64,000 nucleotides of DNA from Sulfuricurvum sp. (lineage in GTDB: Bacteria; Campylobacterota; Campylobacteria; Campylobacterales; Sulfurimonadaceae): assembly GCF_030691015.1 (NCBI RefSeq), contig NZ_JAUYFF010000001.1, positions 496,001-560,000 of the forward strand, read 5' to 3'. This document shows positions 47,012-56,340 of the stretch, piece after piece. Within the stretch, counting starts at the first letter, position 1. The number at the start of each line of letters is the position of its first letter. Made by a program: the position numbers and the translations under genes. Below the pieces are notes generated by a model that saw nothing but the letters and a program-made list of their open reading frames with translations, was not told where the DNA came from and did no database searches.

Positions 47012-48112
47012 CTAACCCTCTCTCCCGTATAACTCATTATATAACTCCATCGCATACCGATCCGACATACTCGCGATATAGTCACTGATAACACGATGGG
47101 TATTGCGTCGATCACACTGCTCCAAATAATAACGCGGCAACATCTTCGGCTCTTCCATCAGAGCATTAAACAATCCGATAATCGCCTGTTTTCCCGCAAA
47201 CATTTTACGCATAATGTGTTTGTGCTGATAGAGTTCCTGATAGAGAAGCTTTTTGAGTTTTTTGATCTGCGTTTCTAATGCAGGTTCAAACCCGATAACG
47301 ATAGGTTCCGATGCAGGTATAACCGAAGCTAACACACGGCTGTTATCGATTTTATCACGGGAGTGTTCAAGGAGCGAGTAGACGAGATGGTTGATAAGGT
47401 GGGAGCTAAAACGGTAACGAAACATCTCGTCTTCATCTTCATGAATCCCCTCATCGTACACTTTTTGCAAAATGGTCTGAATCAGTTCGGAGGATTGGAG
47501 AGTTTCAAAGCTAATCAATCCCGAAGCAACCCCGTCATCAATATCGTGGCTGATATAAGCGATCTCATCGGCACGATCCACGATCATCGCTTCGATGCTG
47601 GGATGGGTATCGAGAGCAAATGCGTCTCGTATCTCTTGGGGTAAAAATGATTTGTTATACGGATAGGAATGCTTTAGTATCCCCTCCAATGTCGCATAGG
47701 TGAGGTTAAGTCCTAAAAATGCCTTATAGCGCTGTTCCAGTTTAGTCACCACCCGAAAGCTTTGGAAATTATGCTCAAATCCGCTCTCAAATCCGCGTTC
47801 CTTCAAACAAACATCAAGAGTATCGCCACCGATATGGCCAAAAGGGGTATGCCCCAAATCATGGGAAAGGGCGATGCTCTCGGCTAGTGATTCTTCGAGT
47901 CCCAAATGAGAGGCAATGGAGCGGGCGATTTGGCTCACCTCGATGCTATGGGTAAGACGGGTACGAAAAAAATCCCCCTGAGAATTCAAAAACACCTGCG
48001 TTTTATACTCAAGACGGCGAAAACTCCCCGAGTGGATAATACGGTCACGGTCACGGGCATACGGAGAGCGAAAATCATCACTGATCGGATAAAAACGTTG
48101 ATGTGAGAGCAC
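47012..48112 (-). CDS. dgt: Deoxyguanosinetriphosphate triphosphohydrolase-like protein
   Basis: 366 aa, HD-domain dNTPase. RRLEYKTQVF, TRLTHSIEVSQIAR, ALSHDLGHTPFGHIGGD (HD metal motif) and the later MIVDRADEIAYISHDIDDG are conserved. It probably balances dNTP pools. GTG start at 48112. The upstream gap holds repeated CGAA-rich sequence. Confidence 0.9.
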   Translation of the reverse strand: MLSHQRFYPISDDFRSPYARDRDRIIHSGSFRRLEYKTQVFLNSQGDFFRTRLTHSIEVSQIARSIASHLGLEESLAESIALSHDLGHTPFGHIGGDTLDVCLKERGFESGFEHNFQSFRVVTKLEQRYKAFLGLNLTYATLEGILKHSYPYNKSFLPQEIRDAFALDTHPSIEAMIVDRADEIAYISHDIDDGVASGLISFETLQSSELIQTILQKVYDEGIHEDEDEMFRYRFSSHLINHLVYSLLEHSRDKIDNSRVLASVIPASEPIVIGFEPALETQIKKLKKLLYQELYQHKHIMRKMFAGKQAIIGLFNALMEEPKMLPRYYLEQCDRRNTHRVISDYIASMSDRYAMELYNELYGREG

Positions 48113-48216
48113 GAAAACCCTTTTTAAAATTATGATATGCCATTATATCGTGACTCTTTACACAAAATTAACACTTCTTTTCTACAATGGTGTTTCGATT
48201 CTCCTTCGATAGTTTG

Positions 48217-48248
48217 ACCGAAACGCTCCTCCTTCGTGTTTCGGTTTT
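48217..48248. repeat. Inverted repeat with direct sub-repeats in the dgt/tRNA-Ser gap
   Basis: ACCGAAAC, 13-nt loop, GTTTCGGT, then TTT. Just beside it (48190-48212) lies a second, similar block with TTTCGATTCTCCTTCGAT, so motifs CGAAGGAG and CGAAAC occur twice on the minus strand. No gene in this 228-nt gap. Confidence 0.45.
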
Positions 48249-48340
48249 CTATACTCCCGTCTCTTGAATAATCATCCTCTTAGACCCGATGATACTAATA
48301 CTTAAGCTATCTTTGGTACAATTTCACTCTCTCAAAAAAT

Positions 48341-48428
48341 GGACAGCTGGCCGAGTGGTCGATGGCGCACGCCTGGAACGCGTGTGTAGGGCAACCTACC
48401 TAGAGTTCGAATCTCTAGCTGTCCGCCA
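48341..48428 (+). tRNA. tRNA-Ser (GGA)
   Basis: GGACAGC pairs with GCTGTCC. Anticodon loop CTGGAAC between CACGC and GCGTG. Long variable arm (class II). CCA encoded. Confidence 0.96.
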
Positions 48429-48477
48429 TTACATCTTGAATTTCCCCTATTTATACATCAACAAAAATACACTTTTT

Positions 48478-49728
48478 CTATACCATCATCAGTGCCGTAG
48501 CAGCAAATGCACCTATCGAAATCAGGTAATACATTACAACCAGTCGGAAAAGTCCCATTTTTCCAAAAAAGAGAACCAATGCCGCTTTCGTAAAGCTATT
48601 ACTAACAATAGCAATCAAAATAGCGTATTGTGCCGTCGTGGGATTAAGCGAGTTACGTGCCAATGAAGAGAGGGAGAGGATAATCGCATCAACATCGGCG
48701 ATTCCTGAAACGAAAGCGACTGTGTATACCCCCATATCACCGATATAGCGATTGGAAAGGGAGATAAGTGCGAGGGTAACCCCAAACACAATTCCCATTA
48801 TGAGCGCTTCTTTAAGATCAAACGGATTTTTAAATTCGATGTTTTGGGGGATATTTTCTTTTTTTGAGGTGAAATAGAGCATGGCAATGTACCCATACCC
48901 TGCGAGCGATCCTACAGCAATCGGAATAAGAAAGGGGCGCGTCAAGGAAGGATTGATAACCCACATCTCGATTCCCGCACGGATAAGCATCATCGACGAG
49001 GCCAGAGCAATCCCCAGCGCAAGATTTTTCACTAAAAGCCCATTTTCATGTACTTTGCGCGCCATACTCATCGCCACCGCCGTCGAAGAGACCAAACCGC
49101 CGAAGAGTCCGGCAACCCCTATTCCATGGGTAGCACCTAAAATACGGATGGCGATGTACCCAAAAAAAGAGATCCCCGCGACTAAGACCACCATAATCCA
49201 AATCCGATACAAATTGACAAGCCCCATAGAGTCGATCGCTCTATCAGGGAGAATCGGAAGAATGACGAAAGTCATGATCAAAAACAAAATCGCAGCACTG
49301 AGATCTTTTTTGGTAATGGTTTGTTCATACTCTTTGACGGTATCTTTTATGTTAAGGACGAAAAGGACAATTATCGTGATAAATACCGCAAATATGGGAA
49401 GAGAAAAACTGAGAATCCCCCCAATGACAAATGTCACGAGTGCGGCAAATTCGGTTGTTGCCCCTTTTTCAGCGATCGAAACACTGTTGACGATATAGGC
49501 GGCAATGAGCAATAACCCGATAACGACAGCGGAAATGAGGAAAAAGTAGGGGAAAAACGTACTGCTCCATGCGGATAAGTATCCAAAGAGGGCGATCATC
49601 GAAAAGGTTCTAGCCCCTCCGAAATCTTGAACTTTGTGCGAATAGATAGTGTGCATTTCCCTCTGCAAACCGATCAAAAATCCTAAAACCAAAGAGAGAA
49701 TACTATTTTGGATAAATAACGGGTCCAT
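48478..49728 (-). CDS. MgtC/DUF4010 family membrane protein
   Basis: About 416 aa with about 12 helices. The N-terminal third is MgtC/SapB-like (LVLGFLIGLQREM; GGARTFSMIALFGYLSA), the rest DUF4010 (GLFGGLVSSTAVAMSMARK; FVSGIADVDAIILSL). Function unknown; Mg2+ or phosphate homeostasis is often proposed for MgtC domains. A GTG at 49746 is the other start; I prefer the ATG behind GGGATGG. Confidence 0.83.
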   Translation of the reverse strand: MDPLFIQNSILSLVLGFLIGLQREMHTIYSHKVQDFGGARTFSMIALFGYLSAWSSTFFPYFFLISAVVIGLLLIAAYIVNSVSIAEKGATTEFAALVTFVIGGILSFSLPIFAVFITIIVLFVLNIKDTVKEYEQTITKKDLSAAILFLIMTFVILPILPDRAIDSMGLVNLYRIWIMVVLVAGISFFGYIAIRILGATHGIGVAGLFGGLVSSTAVAMSMARKVHENGLLVKNLALGIALASSMMLIRAGIEMWVINPSLTRPFLIPIAVGSLAGYGYIAMLYFTSKKENIPQNIEFKNPFDLKEALIMGIVFGVTLALISLSNRYIGDMGVYTVAFVSGIADVDAIILSLSSLARNSLNPTTAQYAILIAIVSNSFTKAALVLFFGKMGLFRLVVMYYLISIGAFAATALMMV

Positions 49729-49788
49729 GCCACCATCCCATCGCACAATTTTAATCCATTATAGCGTTAGAGTGGTAAAAAAAATCCT

Positions 49789-51054
49789 TTAGATTTGTTC
49801 GAACCGCTTCCCATGAGAGAGGGTATATCGGTAGAGTTTATAGGCTTTTATCAGGTTAATGAGCAAAAGAGTGAACATTGCCGCACCAATGAGAGCAGAA
49901 AGTGCAAAAAATTCTATATAAAATACTCCGACAATAGACGTAAATGAGGTAAGTATGAAAAGGGTAAACACCCCTTTCGCCCGAGATTGCGGAATGATAT
50001 TGGACATAAGGGGAGTATCCATATACCCTGCTGAATTCAGGTGAAACCACACTAAAAAAGGGACTATTTTCCCCATCATCCCTAAAATAACAGCTAACGC
50101 AAAGAGGCCGAAGGCGATGAGTGAAATACTTTGAGATTGGGGATACCCATTCGACAAAGAGACCATATGTGCCACAACGGCCAATGAAAGCAAAATTATC
50201 CCCGAACTCCAAAACCAAATACTCACATCACTAACACGCCGTTTTCGCATCTTTAATCGCTTTGCCGTGGTGGTGACAAAACCGATCAATAACGCCCCTA
50301 TGACAAGATCAAACACCCAAACATAAGGGAGGGTAGTGAAAAGCCAAATGATTTTGAGAAACAGTGAAACGGCAATAACCTTGAAAGCGTTGCGTTTGCA
50401 CCAAGGGCTGTAGGGTGTTGAAACATAGAACATCTCGACCACTTGAAACGCTACCGCAATGATAAGTATGGCAATCCATCCGACAAGCCCCAGCGAATAG
50501 TGTACGGATCGGATGACAGCATGGAATGCACTAAAAGAGAGGTTGGCATATTCGCTCGCCATAACAATTCCCAAAATAGCGGTGAGGGAGAGGGCGATAA
50601 GAGCAAGCCGCATTCCTCGAAGCGTATCGTGGGGTGTACCGACGAAGAGCAAAGGGAGGATGAGCGTGGCAACATAGAGAATCGATCCGCCTAAAAATAC
50701 CGATGCAATAATAAAAAGTTCAGGGGTTCCCAATACAAATGCGCCAGAGAGGGAAAGTACCCCGATCACCAAGAACAGATGGATTAAAAATGCGTTACCC
50801 AAAACAGAAGGGATAGGACGTCCGCCTAAAACACTTTGCATCTGAAACAATGCTCCGAACATACTCATGGTGATGATTCCTAAAAACATCACATGGATAG
50901 CTGCGAGGGAAATTGGATGGGTTGGCGTCAACACGTCGTGAGGATAAAAAAATACAATCAAAGCGAGCAGTATCCCGAATACGGGAACCGTAAAAAAGAA
51001 ACGCAAGACTACCGAAATAGGGGGAGCCTGATCGAGTGAAAGTCCGTTATACAT
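49789..51054 (-). CDS. NnrS-like multispan membrane protein
   Basis: 421 aa with about 12 helices. Histidines within or near helices (LAAIHVMFLGIITMSMFGALFQM; FHAVIRSVHYSLGLVGW; VVAHMVSL; FLVWFHLNSAGYMD) suggest heme or metal binding as in NnrS and distant heme-copper-like proteins. NnrS is tied to nitric oxide tolerance. Overlaps the DUF2249 gene by 8 nt, third gene of an FNR-boxed operon. Function is inferred from context. Confidence 0.65.
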   Translation of the reverse strand: MYNGLSLDQAPPISVVLRFFFTVPVFGILLALIVFFYPHDVLTPTHPISLAAIHVMFLGIITMSMFGALFQMQSVLGGRPIPSVLGNAFLIHLFLVIGVLSLSGAFVLGTPELFIIASVFLGGSILYVATLILPLLFVGTPHDTLRGMRLALIALSLTAILGIVMASEYANLSFSAFHAVIRSVHYSLGLVGWIAILIIAVAFQVVEMFYVSTPYSPWCKRNAFKVIAVSLFLKIIWLFTTLPYVWVFDLVIGALLIGFVTTTAKRLKMRKRRVSDVSIWFWSSGIILLSLAVVAHMVSLSNGYPQSQSISLIAFGLFALAVILGMMGKIVPFLVWFHLNSAGYMDTPLMSNIIPQSRAKGVFTLFILTSFTSIVGVFYIEFFALSALIGAAMFTLLLINLIKAYKLYRYTLSHGKRFEQI

Positions 51055-51289
51055 GGGTGTGCTCCAACTCTAGGGTTGAACTGCGGGTGATATAGATATG
51101 CCAAAGGTTTTCCCCTTCCATGACACTTAGATATCGACCGCCGTTTTTCGTAATAATCTCAAAAAGGGGGATCGGTTCACGTCGGTGAATCATATGGATC
51201 ACCTCATCACCCGTAAGTTTTTTAAATGCCGCCACCGCCATCTCCAAGGGAACGGGGTGATCGAGTTCACGGGTGTCAAGGAGGATCAT
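51047..51289 (-). CDS. DUF2249 domain protein
   Basis: 80 aa. LDTRELDHPVPLEMAVAAFKKLTGDEVIHMIHRREPIPL is the DUF2249 (SirA-like fold) pattern. Often fused or adjacent to hemerythrin domains and linked to nitrate or NO metabolism. Coupled on both sides (ATGA with hemerythrin; 8-nt overlap with the membrane protein). Confidence 0.82.
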   Translation of the reverse strand: MILLDTRELDHPVPLEMAVAAFKKLTGDEVIHMIHRREPIPLFEIITKNGGRYLSVMEGENLWHIYITRSSTLELEHTHV

Positions 51290-51720
51290 TTCTCCATGTC
51301 CTTTAGGGTTTGAATCATCAATGCACCGTCATCACCTAATGTACGGTCAATCATAGGATAGAGCATCTGTTCCTCTTTCATATTGTGCTGCTGGAGCATA
51401 ATCATCATAGATTCACCGATTCCAAAGAAATCATCAGTGCGATTTTCTAACAACGCCAAACGCATTGATTCAAGCTGACTGCGAAGCTGTTGGTGTTCAT
51501 AGCGCATCATTTGAGTCGGCCCCCCCATCATCCCTGTCCGTTTTTCAAAGGTAAGAAAGAGCTCGCGCTCCTCCATATCAAAATGGTGATTGGTAGCGCG
51601 ATAAAACAACTCAAATAGTTCTTTAGCTTCCTCTGTTTTTTTTGCCGCTAGCGCATTTTCAGCTTCGCTGTAAAAATGGTCGCACGCTCGATGATCATCT
51701 CGCATAAATTCTAAAATCAT
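51286..51720 (-). CDS. Hemerythrin-like (HHE) di-iron protein
   Basis: 144 aa, four-helix bundle. Iron ligands: RDDHRACDHF (His, first helix), HHFDMEER (His, Glu), RYEHQQLR, and QQHNMKEEQMLYP. Candidate sensor or scavenger of oxygen or NO, or iron-centre repair. First gene of the operon hemerythrin-DUF2249-NnrS-like, behind an FNR-like box. Confidence 0.88.
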   Translation of the reverse strand: MILEFMRDDHRACDHFYSEAENALAAKKTEEAKELFELFYRATNHHFDMEERELFLTFEKRTGMMGGPTQMMRYEHQQLRSQLESMRLALLENRTDDFFGIGESMMIMLQQHNMKEEQMLYPMIDRTLGDDGALMIQTLKDMEK

Positions 51721-51751
51721 AGCTCTTCCTTTAAGGGGTTTGTTTCATGAC

Positions 51752-51793
51752 AGTATAAAAGGCTCAAGAAGACTCCCTCTTGACCAAAATCAA
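51752..51793 (-). promoter_or_regulatory. FNR/CRP-type class II promoter of the hemerythrin operon
   Basis: Minus strand TTGATTTTGGTCAA (51780-51793) differs from the FNR box TTGAT-N4-ATCAA at one base. The -10 TATACT is at 51752-51757. Taking +1 at 51745, the box centre falls at -41.5, the classic activating position. ATG at 51720 follows a GGAAGAG. Confidence 0.68.
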
Positions 51794-51796
51794 GAA

Positions 51797-54625
51797 TTAT
51801 CTCTTTTTCGGTAGGTTATGCGGAAGAAAATCATGAAAATCTTTGATATAGACAGCATTGATCCCCTGCCCCAGTTCATGAATATCCGCATCCAAGCGAA
51901 GCCAACGGTTGAGAGAGTATTGGACGAGGACACTCGAGACGGTATCGTTTTTATACAAAATTCTCAAATCTTTGTTAAGGCGGGTTCCCACCTCAAACCC
52001 CATCCCCCCCTCAGCGGTAGTAAGAATATTCATCGTGTCTATCTGGAGCTTCGTCACACCGTTTATGAGCCCTTTTAGCCCGGCACCCAGCATAAAGTTA
52101 GTAGCATCCGCGCGGACGGTCGAGGTAGAGCTATCACCTCCTGAGGGTGTATTAGCCGGGCCTCCGAAGAGGATATAGCTCATAATATCGTTTTGACTCA
52201 TCACCGGATCGGAGCTGAAGAGGAAAATCGGCGAATCGAGGGTGTGCGTCACATAAATAAGGATTTTTTTGTAATCGACCTCATGCCCTATCGTTAGATT
52301 GAGATAGGGGTTAAGGGGGACATCTCCGCCAAAATAGATTTCACTGGGTTTAATCGAAAATAGTTTTCCTGATGTGGTTGCACTTCCCGAGGGGATACTC
52401 ACCATCCCTAAAATTTGCATCGCATCAGTCGGGTCTTTCCAGAGGGTTATGTCGGGATCGATCCCCAAATCAAGCTCTTTCGTTTTAAAGCGAATCGGCT
52501 GTGCGGCAGTAATATGGAGGTTCATAGAGAGTTTTGCACTGCTCGGAGGGCGTACGTCTTGGACAATGATAATGTCATCGTCCATTACTTTAAATTCCTG
52601 AAGCGGCAAGTAGGTGACAGTCGCATCAAGAATATTCAACACCCCTGAAAGGTTTTGGTTCGCATCACGATCTCGCTCGTAAACTATATCGGCAGAGGCA
52701 TGTGCGCTCCCTTCCGGCCCTTGATAACTGAAGCGATTTGAACGCAACCGAAGCGTAGCACTAAGATCCGACTCGATGATTCCTGTGAGTAAAAGGGTAT
52801 CAAATATCCACACCTCATCAATGACAACATCTCCCTTGGCATTGAGATGCAAATAGGATGTTTTATCTGTCGTTATAGCGTGGTTGGCAATTTCAAAACG
52901 GTAGTTATCCACCGTAATGTTCCCGTCACGGTACGCAATACTAACACTTCCATCCGTCCCCCCATACGCCCGTTTAGAGTCAAGGACGGCAGCATACCAC
53001 GGTATCTTTATATCACTTTTAATAGTAAGGGTGTCGCTGAGTGTGATCCGACTTTTGGTACGAATTTCAGCATCGTAGTATTCCCCTTTGTGCAATTCTA
53101 TAGGACGCAGTTTCGATAGCGTAGCGAATACCGAGGGGGTCAGGGTATCAATATCGATACGGCTTAAATTCGAGGTAAGCGATCCGCTCATTTCAAAAAA
53201 GGTACCCAGATAGTTGCCGCTACCTTGGAGTTTTTCACCCGACACGGCCGCCCAGAGTGCCAACGAATCGCCGGAAAGATTGAGCCGTGTCGCATTCATC
53301 TCATCACGTAACGAGAGAACAAGATGTTCCGGCGGTTTATGTTCCCAGCTTTTCCACATCGGGGCATCGCTCGGAAGGGTAAGATTCCCATCCAATGCGT
53401 GATGGCCGTTTTGGGTTGAAAAGGACCCCTTAAAAAGGGCATGGTCGTTCAAAGCATCGATGCTCCCTTTTAGCGAATCGGTACCAAGGGTGTACATTCC
53501 CTCACCCTCAACCCGAAGTGCTCCGCTTCGGATAGCCTCAGGTAGAGAGGGGATAAAGGAGAGATTTTTATGAGCGCTCAGGAGTTTCCAACCAAAACGA
53601 TCGTAATCTTTACTGGCAAGATGTAGGATACTCCCATCGAGGGTGAGCTTTCCGATCAACCCCTCAGCATCATCACTAAACTCTCCGCGCAGCAGATTGG
53701 AAGGGAGGGGATGAATCGAGGAGATTTTCCCCTCAAACTCCGTAGTGGTTCGTCCCTCTAATGCGTAACGAAGATGGTGCTTGGTTTGCATCGTATCTGC
53801 GCGATGGATGAGAGTATAAAGGGCGTTGATATCAAAATAGCCGTTTTCATAGAGGTAATTAAAATCAAGGGTAATCGCTTTAGCCTGAATCTCAGAGTTT
53901 TGTTTGGAGTGCAACGCAGCAATATTCGTCCGTAAAATCGCTTTTTCATCGGAGAGCTCCGCAATGTTCACACGAAGGACTCTCGGAAGTGTCGTAAATC
54001 GTCCGCTATAAGGAGCCAGTTCAGCAACATTGGGATAAATGTCACTCACTCCCGTGAGGGCATTGTTACGGACAACACCGTGAATCGCTCCGCTCGCATA
54101 ACGGGATTTCAAAGTTGCGTCCAACGAAGCGAAGCTCAGGTTGTCCCCGTCGTACGTCCCGTTTTTCCCATAGATGTCGAGTTCAATCGGGTACGAACTG
54201 ATAAGCTGGAGATTCGTGATCGATACCTCACGGAGCTTAAAGGTCGGAAACGGCCAGAGGGATTCCTCATCGCTGATAAAGTCGTCCAAATGGAGGCGCA
54301 ATCCGTCGATTTTCACCGAATCGATCGTGTGTTCCCCCTTCAGCATTTTGACGAGGTTGTATTTGAGAAGAAATGTTTTGGCTTCACTTTTATCGCTTCG
54401 GACGTTATGAAGAGTGAACCCCTCTAGCAACGACCCCTCCGCGTGGGAGTAGTGAATATCCAGCGGTTTGAGAAAATAGGTATTGACTATATCAAGACTG
54501 TCGGGACGAAAAGCGATATACAGCGCCCCCGAAAGAAGCAGGATAATAGTGTAGAGGAGAAAATGAAACGCTACAAAAAAGTGTTTAAACCATTTCCACC
54601 ATGGAAGGGATCGTAAACGTTTCAA
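51797..54625 (-). CDS. tamB: Translocation and assembly module protein TamB
   Basis: 942 aa. One N-terminal signal-anchor helix (FFVAFHFLLYTIILLLSGALYIAF), a long repetitive beta region, and the C-terminal DUF490/TamB domain (MSYILFGGPAN, GLINGVTKLQIDTMNIL, GMGFEVGTRLNKDLRILYKND). It bridges inner and outer membrane with TamA, in outer-membrane assembly or lipid transport. Overlaps tamA by 4 nt. Confidence 0.88.
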   Translation of the reverse strand: MKRLRSLPWWKWFKHFFVAFHFLLYTIILLLSGALYIAFRPDSLDIVNTYFLKPLDIHYSHAEGSLLEGFTLHNVRSDKSEAKTFLLKYNLVKMLKGEHTIDSVKIDGLRLHLDDFISDEESLWPFPTFKLREVSITNLQLISSYPIELDIYGKNGTYDGDNLSFASLDATLKSRYASGAIHGVVRNNALTGVSDIYPNVAELAPYSGRFTTLPRVLRVNIAELSDEKAILRTNIAALHSKQNSEIQAKAITLDFNYLYENGYFDINALYTLIHRADTMQTKHHLRYALEGRTTTEFEGKISSIHPLPSNLLRGEFSDDAEGLIGKLTLDGSILHLASKDYDRFGWKLLSAHKNLSFIPSLPEAIRSGALRVEGEGMYTLGTDSLKGSIDALNDHALFKGSFSTQNGHHALDGNLTLPSDAPMWKSWEHKPPEHLVLSLRDEMNATRLNLSGDSLALWAAVSGEKLQGSGNYLGTFFEMSGSLTSNLSRIDIDTLTPSVFATLSKLRPIELHKGEYYDAEIRTKSRITLSDTLTIKSDIKIPWYAAVLDSKRAYGGTDGSVSIAYRDGNITVDNYRFEIANHAITTDKTSYLHLNAKGDVVIDEVWIFDTLLLTGIIESDLSATLRLRSNRFSYQGPEGSAHASADIVYERDRDANQNLSGVLNILDATVTYLPLQEFKVMDDDIIIVQDVRPPSSAKLSMNLHITAAQPIRFKTKELDLGIDPDITLWKDPTDAMQILGMVSIPSGSATTSGKLFSIKPSEIYFGGDVPLNPYLNLTIGHEVDYKKILIYVTHTLDSPIFLFSSDPVMSQNDIMSYILFGGPANTPSGGDSSTSTVRADATNFMLGAGLKGLINGVTKLQIDTMNILTTAEGGMGFEVGTRLNKDLRILYKNDTVSSVLVQYSLNRWLRLDADIHELGQGINAVYIKDFHDFLPHNLPKKR

Positions 54626-56316
54626 AACAATTCTCCGATTCGAAAATGGATTGCATATTGACCCATATCATCGGGATCAAATCCCACATCTATCGCAACC
54701 GGACCGACAGGGGTAACGTAACGCAGTCCTGTCCCGACTCCCAAATACCCCTCATTGGCGTAATCAGGGATAGTTTTTTCAGAGGCAAATGTGAGATCAC
54801 TGAATATTACCCCTCGGAACTCTCCTACTATCGGAAAACGGTATTCTAGTGTCCCTTCGATGAGCGATGAAAATCCGATAGGATCGCCACTGCTGTTTTT
54901 AGGCCCCAAATCGCGATAGGTATAGGCACGGTTGGAGTTCATCCCCCCTGCGTAAAAACGGTACGAAGAGGGGAGCTCTCCGTCGTATAACCGCAGGGTT
55001 CCCCATTTGAGCTTCGCGCCGAAGACATGCTCGCCGATACTGGTGATATAAGCACTCGAGAGGAGACTTTTAAAATAGGTGGCATCTGAAACAACAACCG
55101 ATTGGAGCGATCCGCTTAGGCGGGCATTGAGCCAATACCCTTTTGTCGGTTCCAGCGGTTTGTCGCGGGTATCGAGGTTGATCTCCCCTAAAGGTGAAGT
55201 GATAAAGAGTACAGAATCGGGAAATGTGTTCTGATCGTGTGAATCATACGTTTCAACCTCATCAAATAACACCCCAACCATGGCAGAAGCAGGGGAATCT
55301 TGGTATTTTGCCGTGAGCTTTTCATAGGTGCTTTTCGTTTTATAGCCGTCAAATAGTTCATTGGAATACCCGATTTCTCCCCCCAATAATCCTCGGTTAC
55401 GGAGCGGATACGCAATACTCCCTGACGCCTCTTGTTTGATCTGCGAATAGCGGGCATCGAGAGAGAGCGTTTTGAGATCGCCGAAAAAGTTGCGGTGTTT
55501 AAGTCCTGTTTGTGCCGCAAGCCCCTGATCACTGCTGTATCCCACACCGGCGGTAAATCGGATTGGACGTTCCGCCTCTTCGATACTGAGATTGATCGGA
55601 ACCACACTGCCGTTTCGCTCATTGTCGTTGATAACCACACGGGCAATCCCCTCTTGGCCATAAAGGGCTTCGTAACTGAGCCGAATCGCTTCGACACTGT
55701 AGGGATCTCCCTCCTCAAACCGAAGCATCGAAGCGGTGAGATTCCCGTCGATATTGGGGGTCGAGGCAACACTGATGGCTCCGAAAGTACACGGCTCTCC
55801 CGGTGTCGCCTCGAAGAGGAGATAGGCACGGTCGGTTTCGATATCGACCCATGCTTTGGTGTTGAACTGCGCATTACAATATCCCGATTCACCGTAGCGT
55901 TTTTTAATCGCCGATTTGGACTCGGAAAAAGCCTCCTGATCAAACAACCCCTCCGTGCGAAGCGAAATAGCCGATTTAATATCCAAAAGGCTGTTAATCT
56001 GAATATCTCCGATAAGGATGGGATCGTTCTCCTGAATCTTGAAAACAACCTCTTTTTCATTTGTCTCGGAGGTAATACGGGCGTGATAGTATCCTTTGGA
56101 TTTATAGAAACTGGTGAGAGCCGAAACACTTTGTGTAATCGCGATAGAGTCAATAACAGGCTGATCTTCCCATACTTCGATTGCATAAGGTTTGCGAAGT
56201 CCCAAGGTCGCATACAGCTGATTGGAGGCTATTTTTTCATTCCCGACAAAAGTGATCGGAAGGGGAGCACTCATCAGTGCCGTACAAAGCAACACTATTA
56301 TGAGAGTATATCGCAT
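54622..56316 (-). CDS. tamA: Omp85-family outer membrane protein TamA
   Basis: 564 aa. Signal peptide MRYTLIIVLLCTALMSAP, POTRA-type repeats (FVGNEKIASNQLYATLGL...), and a C-terminal 16-strand D15/Omp85 barrel (GYSNELFDGY; FYAGGMNSNRAYTYRDLGP; GVGTGLRYVTPVGPVAIDVGF) ending in FRIGELF. I start at the ATG at 56316, 5 nt after AAGGGG; a GTG lies two codons earlier. 24 nt after cobC, so it may be read through from the cobalamin operon. Confidence 0.9.
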   Translation of the reverse strand: MRYTLIIVLLCTALMSAPLPITFVGNEKIASNQLYATLGLRKPYAIEVWEDQPVIDSIAITQSVSALTSFYKSKGYYHARITSETNEKEVVFKIQENDPILIGDIQINSLLDIKSAISLRTEGLFDQEAFSESKSAIKKRYGESGYCNAQFNTKAWVDIETDRAYLLFEATPGEPCTFGAISVASTPNIDGNLTASMLRFEEGDPYSVEAIRLSYEALYGQEGIARVVINDNERNGSVVPINLSIEEAERPIRFTAGVGYSSDQGLAAQTGLKHRNFFGDLKTLSLDARYSQIKQEASGSIAYPLRNRGLLGGEIGYSNELFDGYKTKSTYEKLTAKYQDSPASAMVGVLFDEVETYDSHDQNTFPDSVLFITSPLGEINLDTRDKPLEPTKGYWLNARLSGSLQSVVVSDATYFKSLLSSAYITSIGEHVFGAKLKWGTLRLYDGELPSSYRFYAGGMNSNRAYTYRDLGPKNSSGDPIGFSSLIEGTLEYRFPIVGEFRGVIFSDLTFASEKTIPDYANEGYLGVGTGLRYVTPVGPVAIDVGFDPDDMGQYAIHFRIGELF

Positions 56317-56340
56317 TGGCACCCCTTCAAATATTTGACT

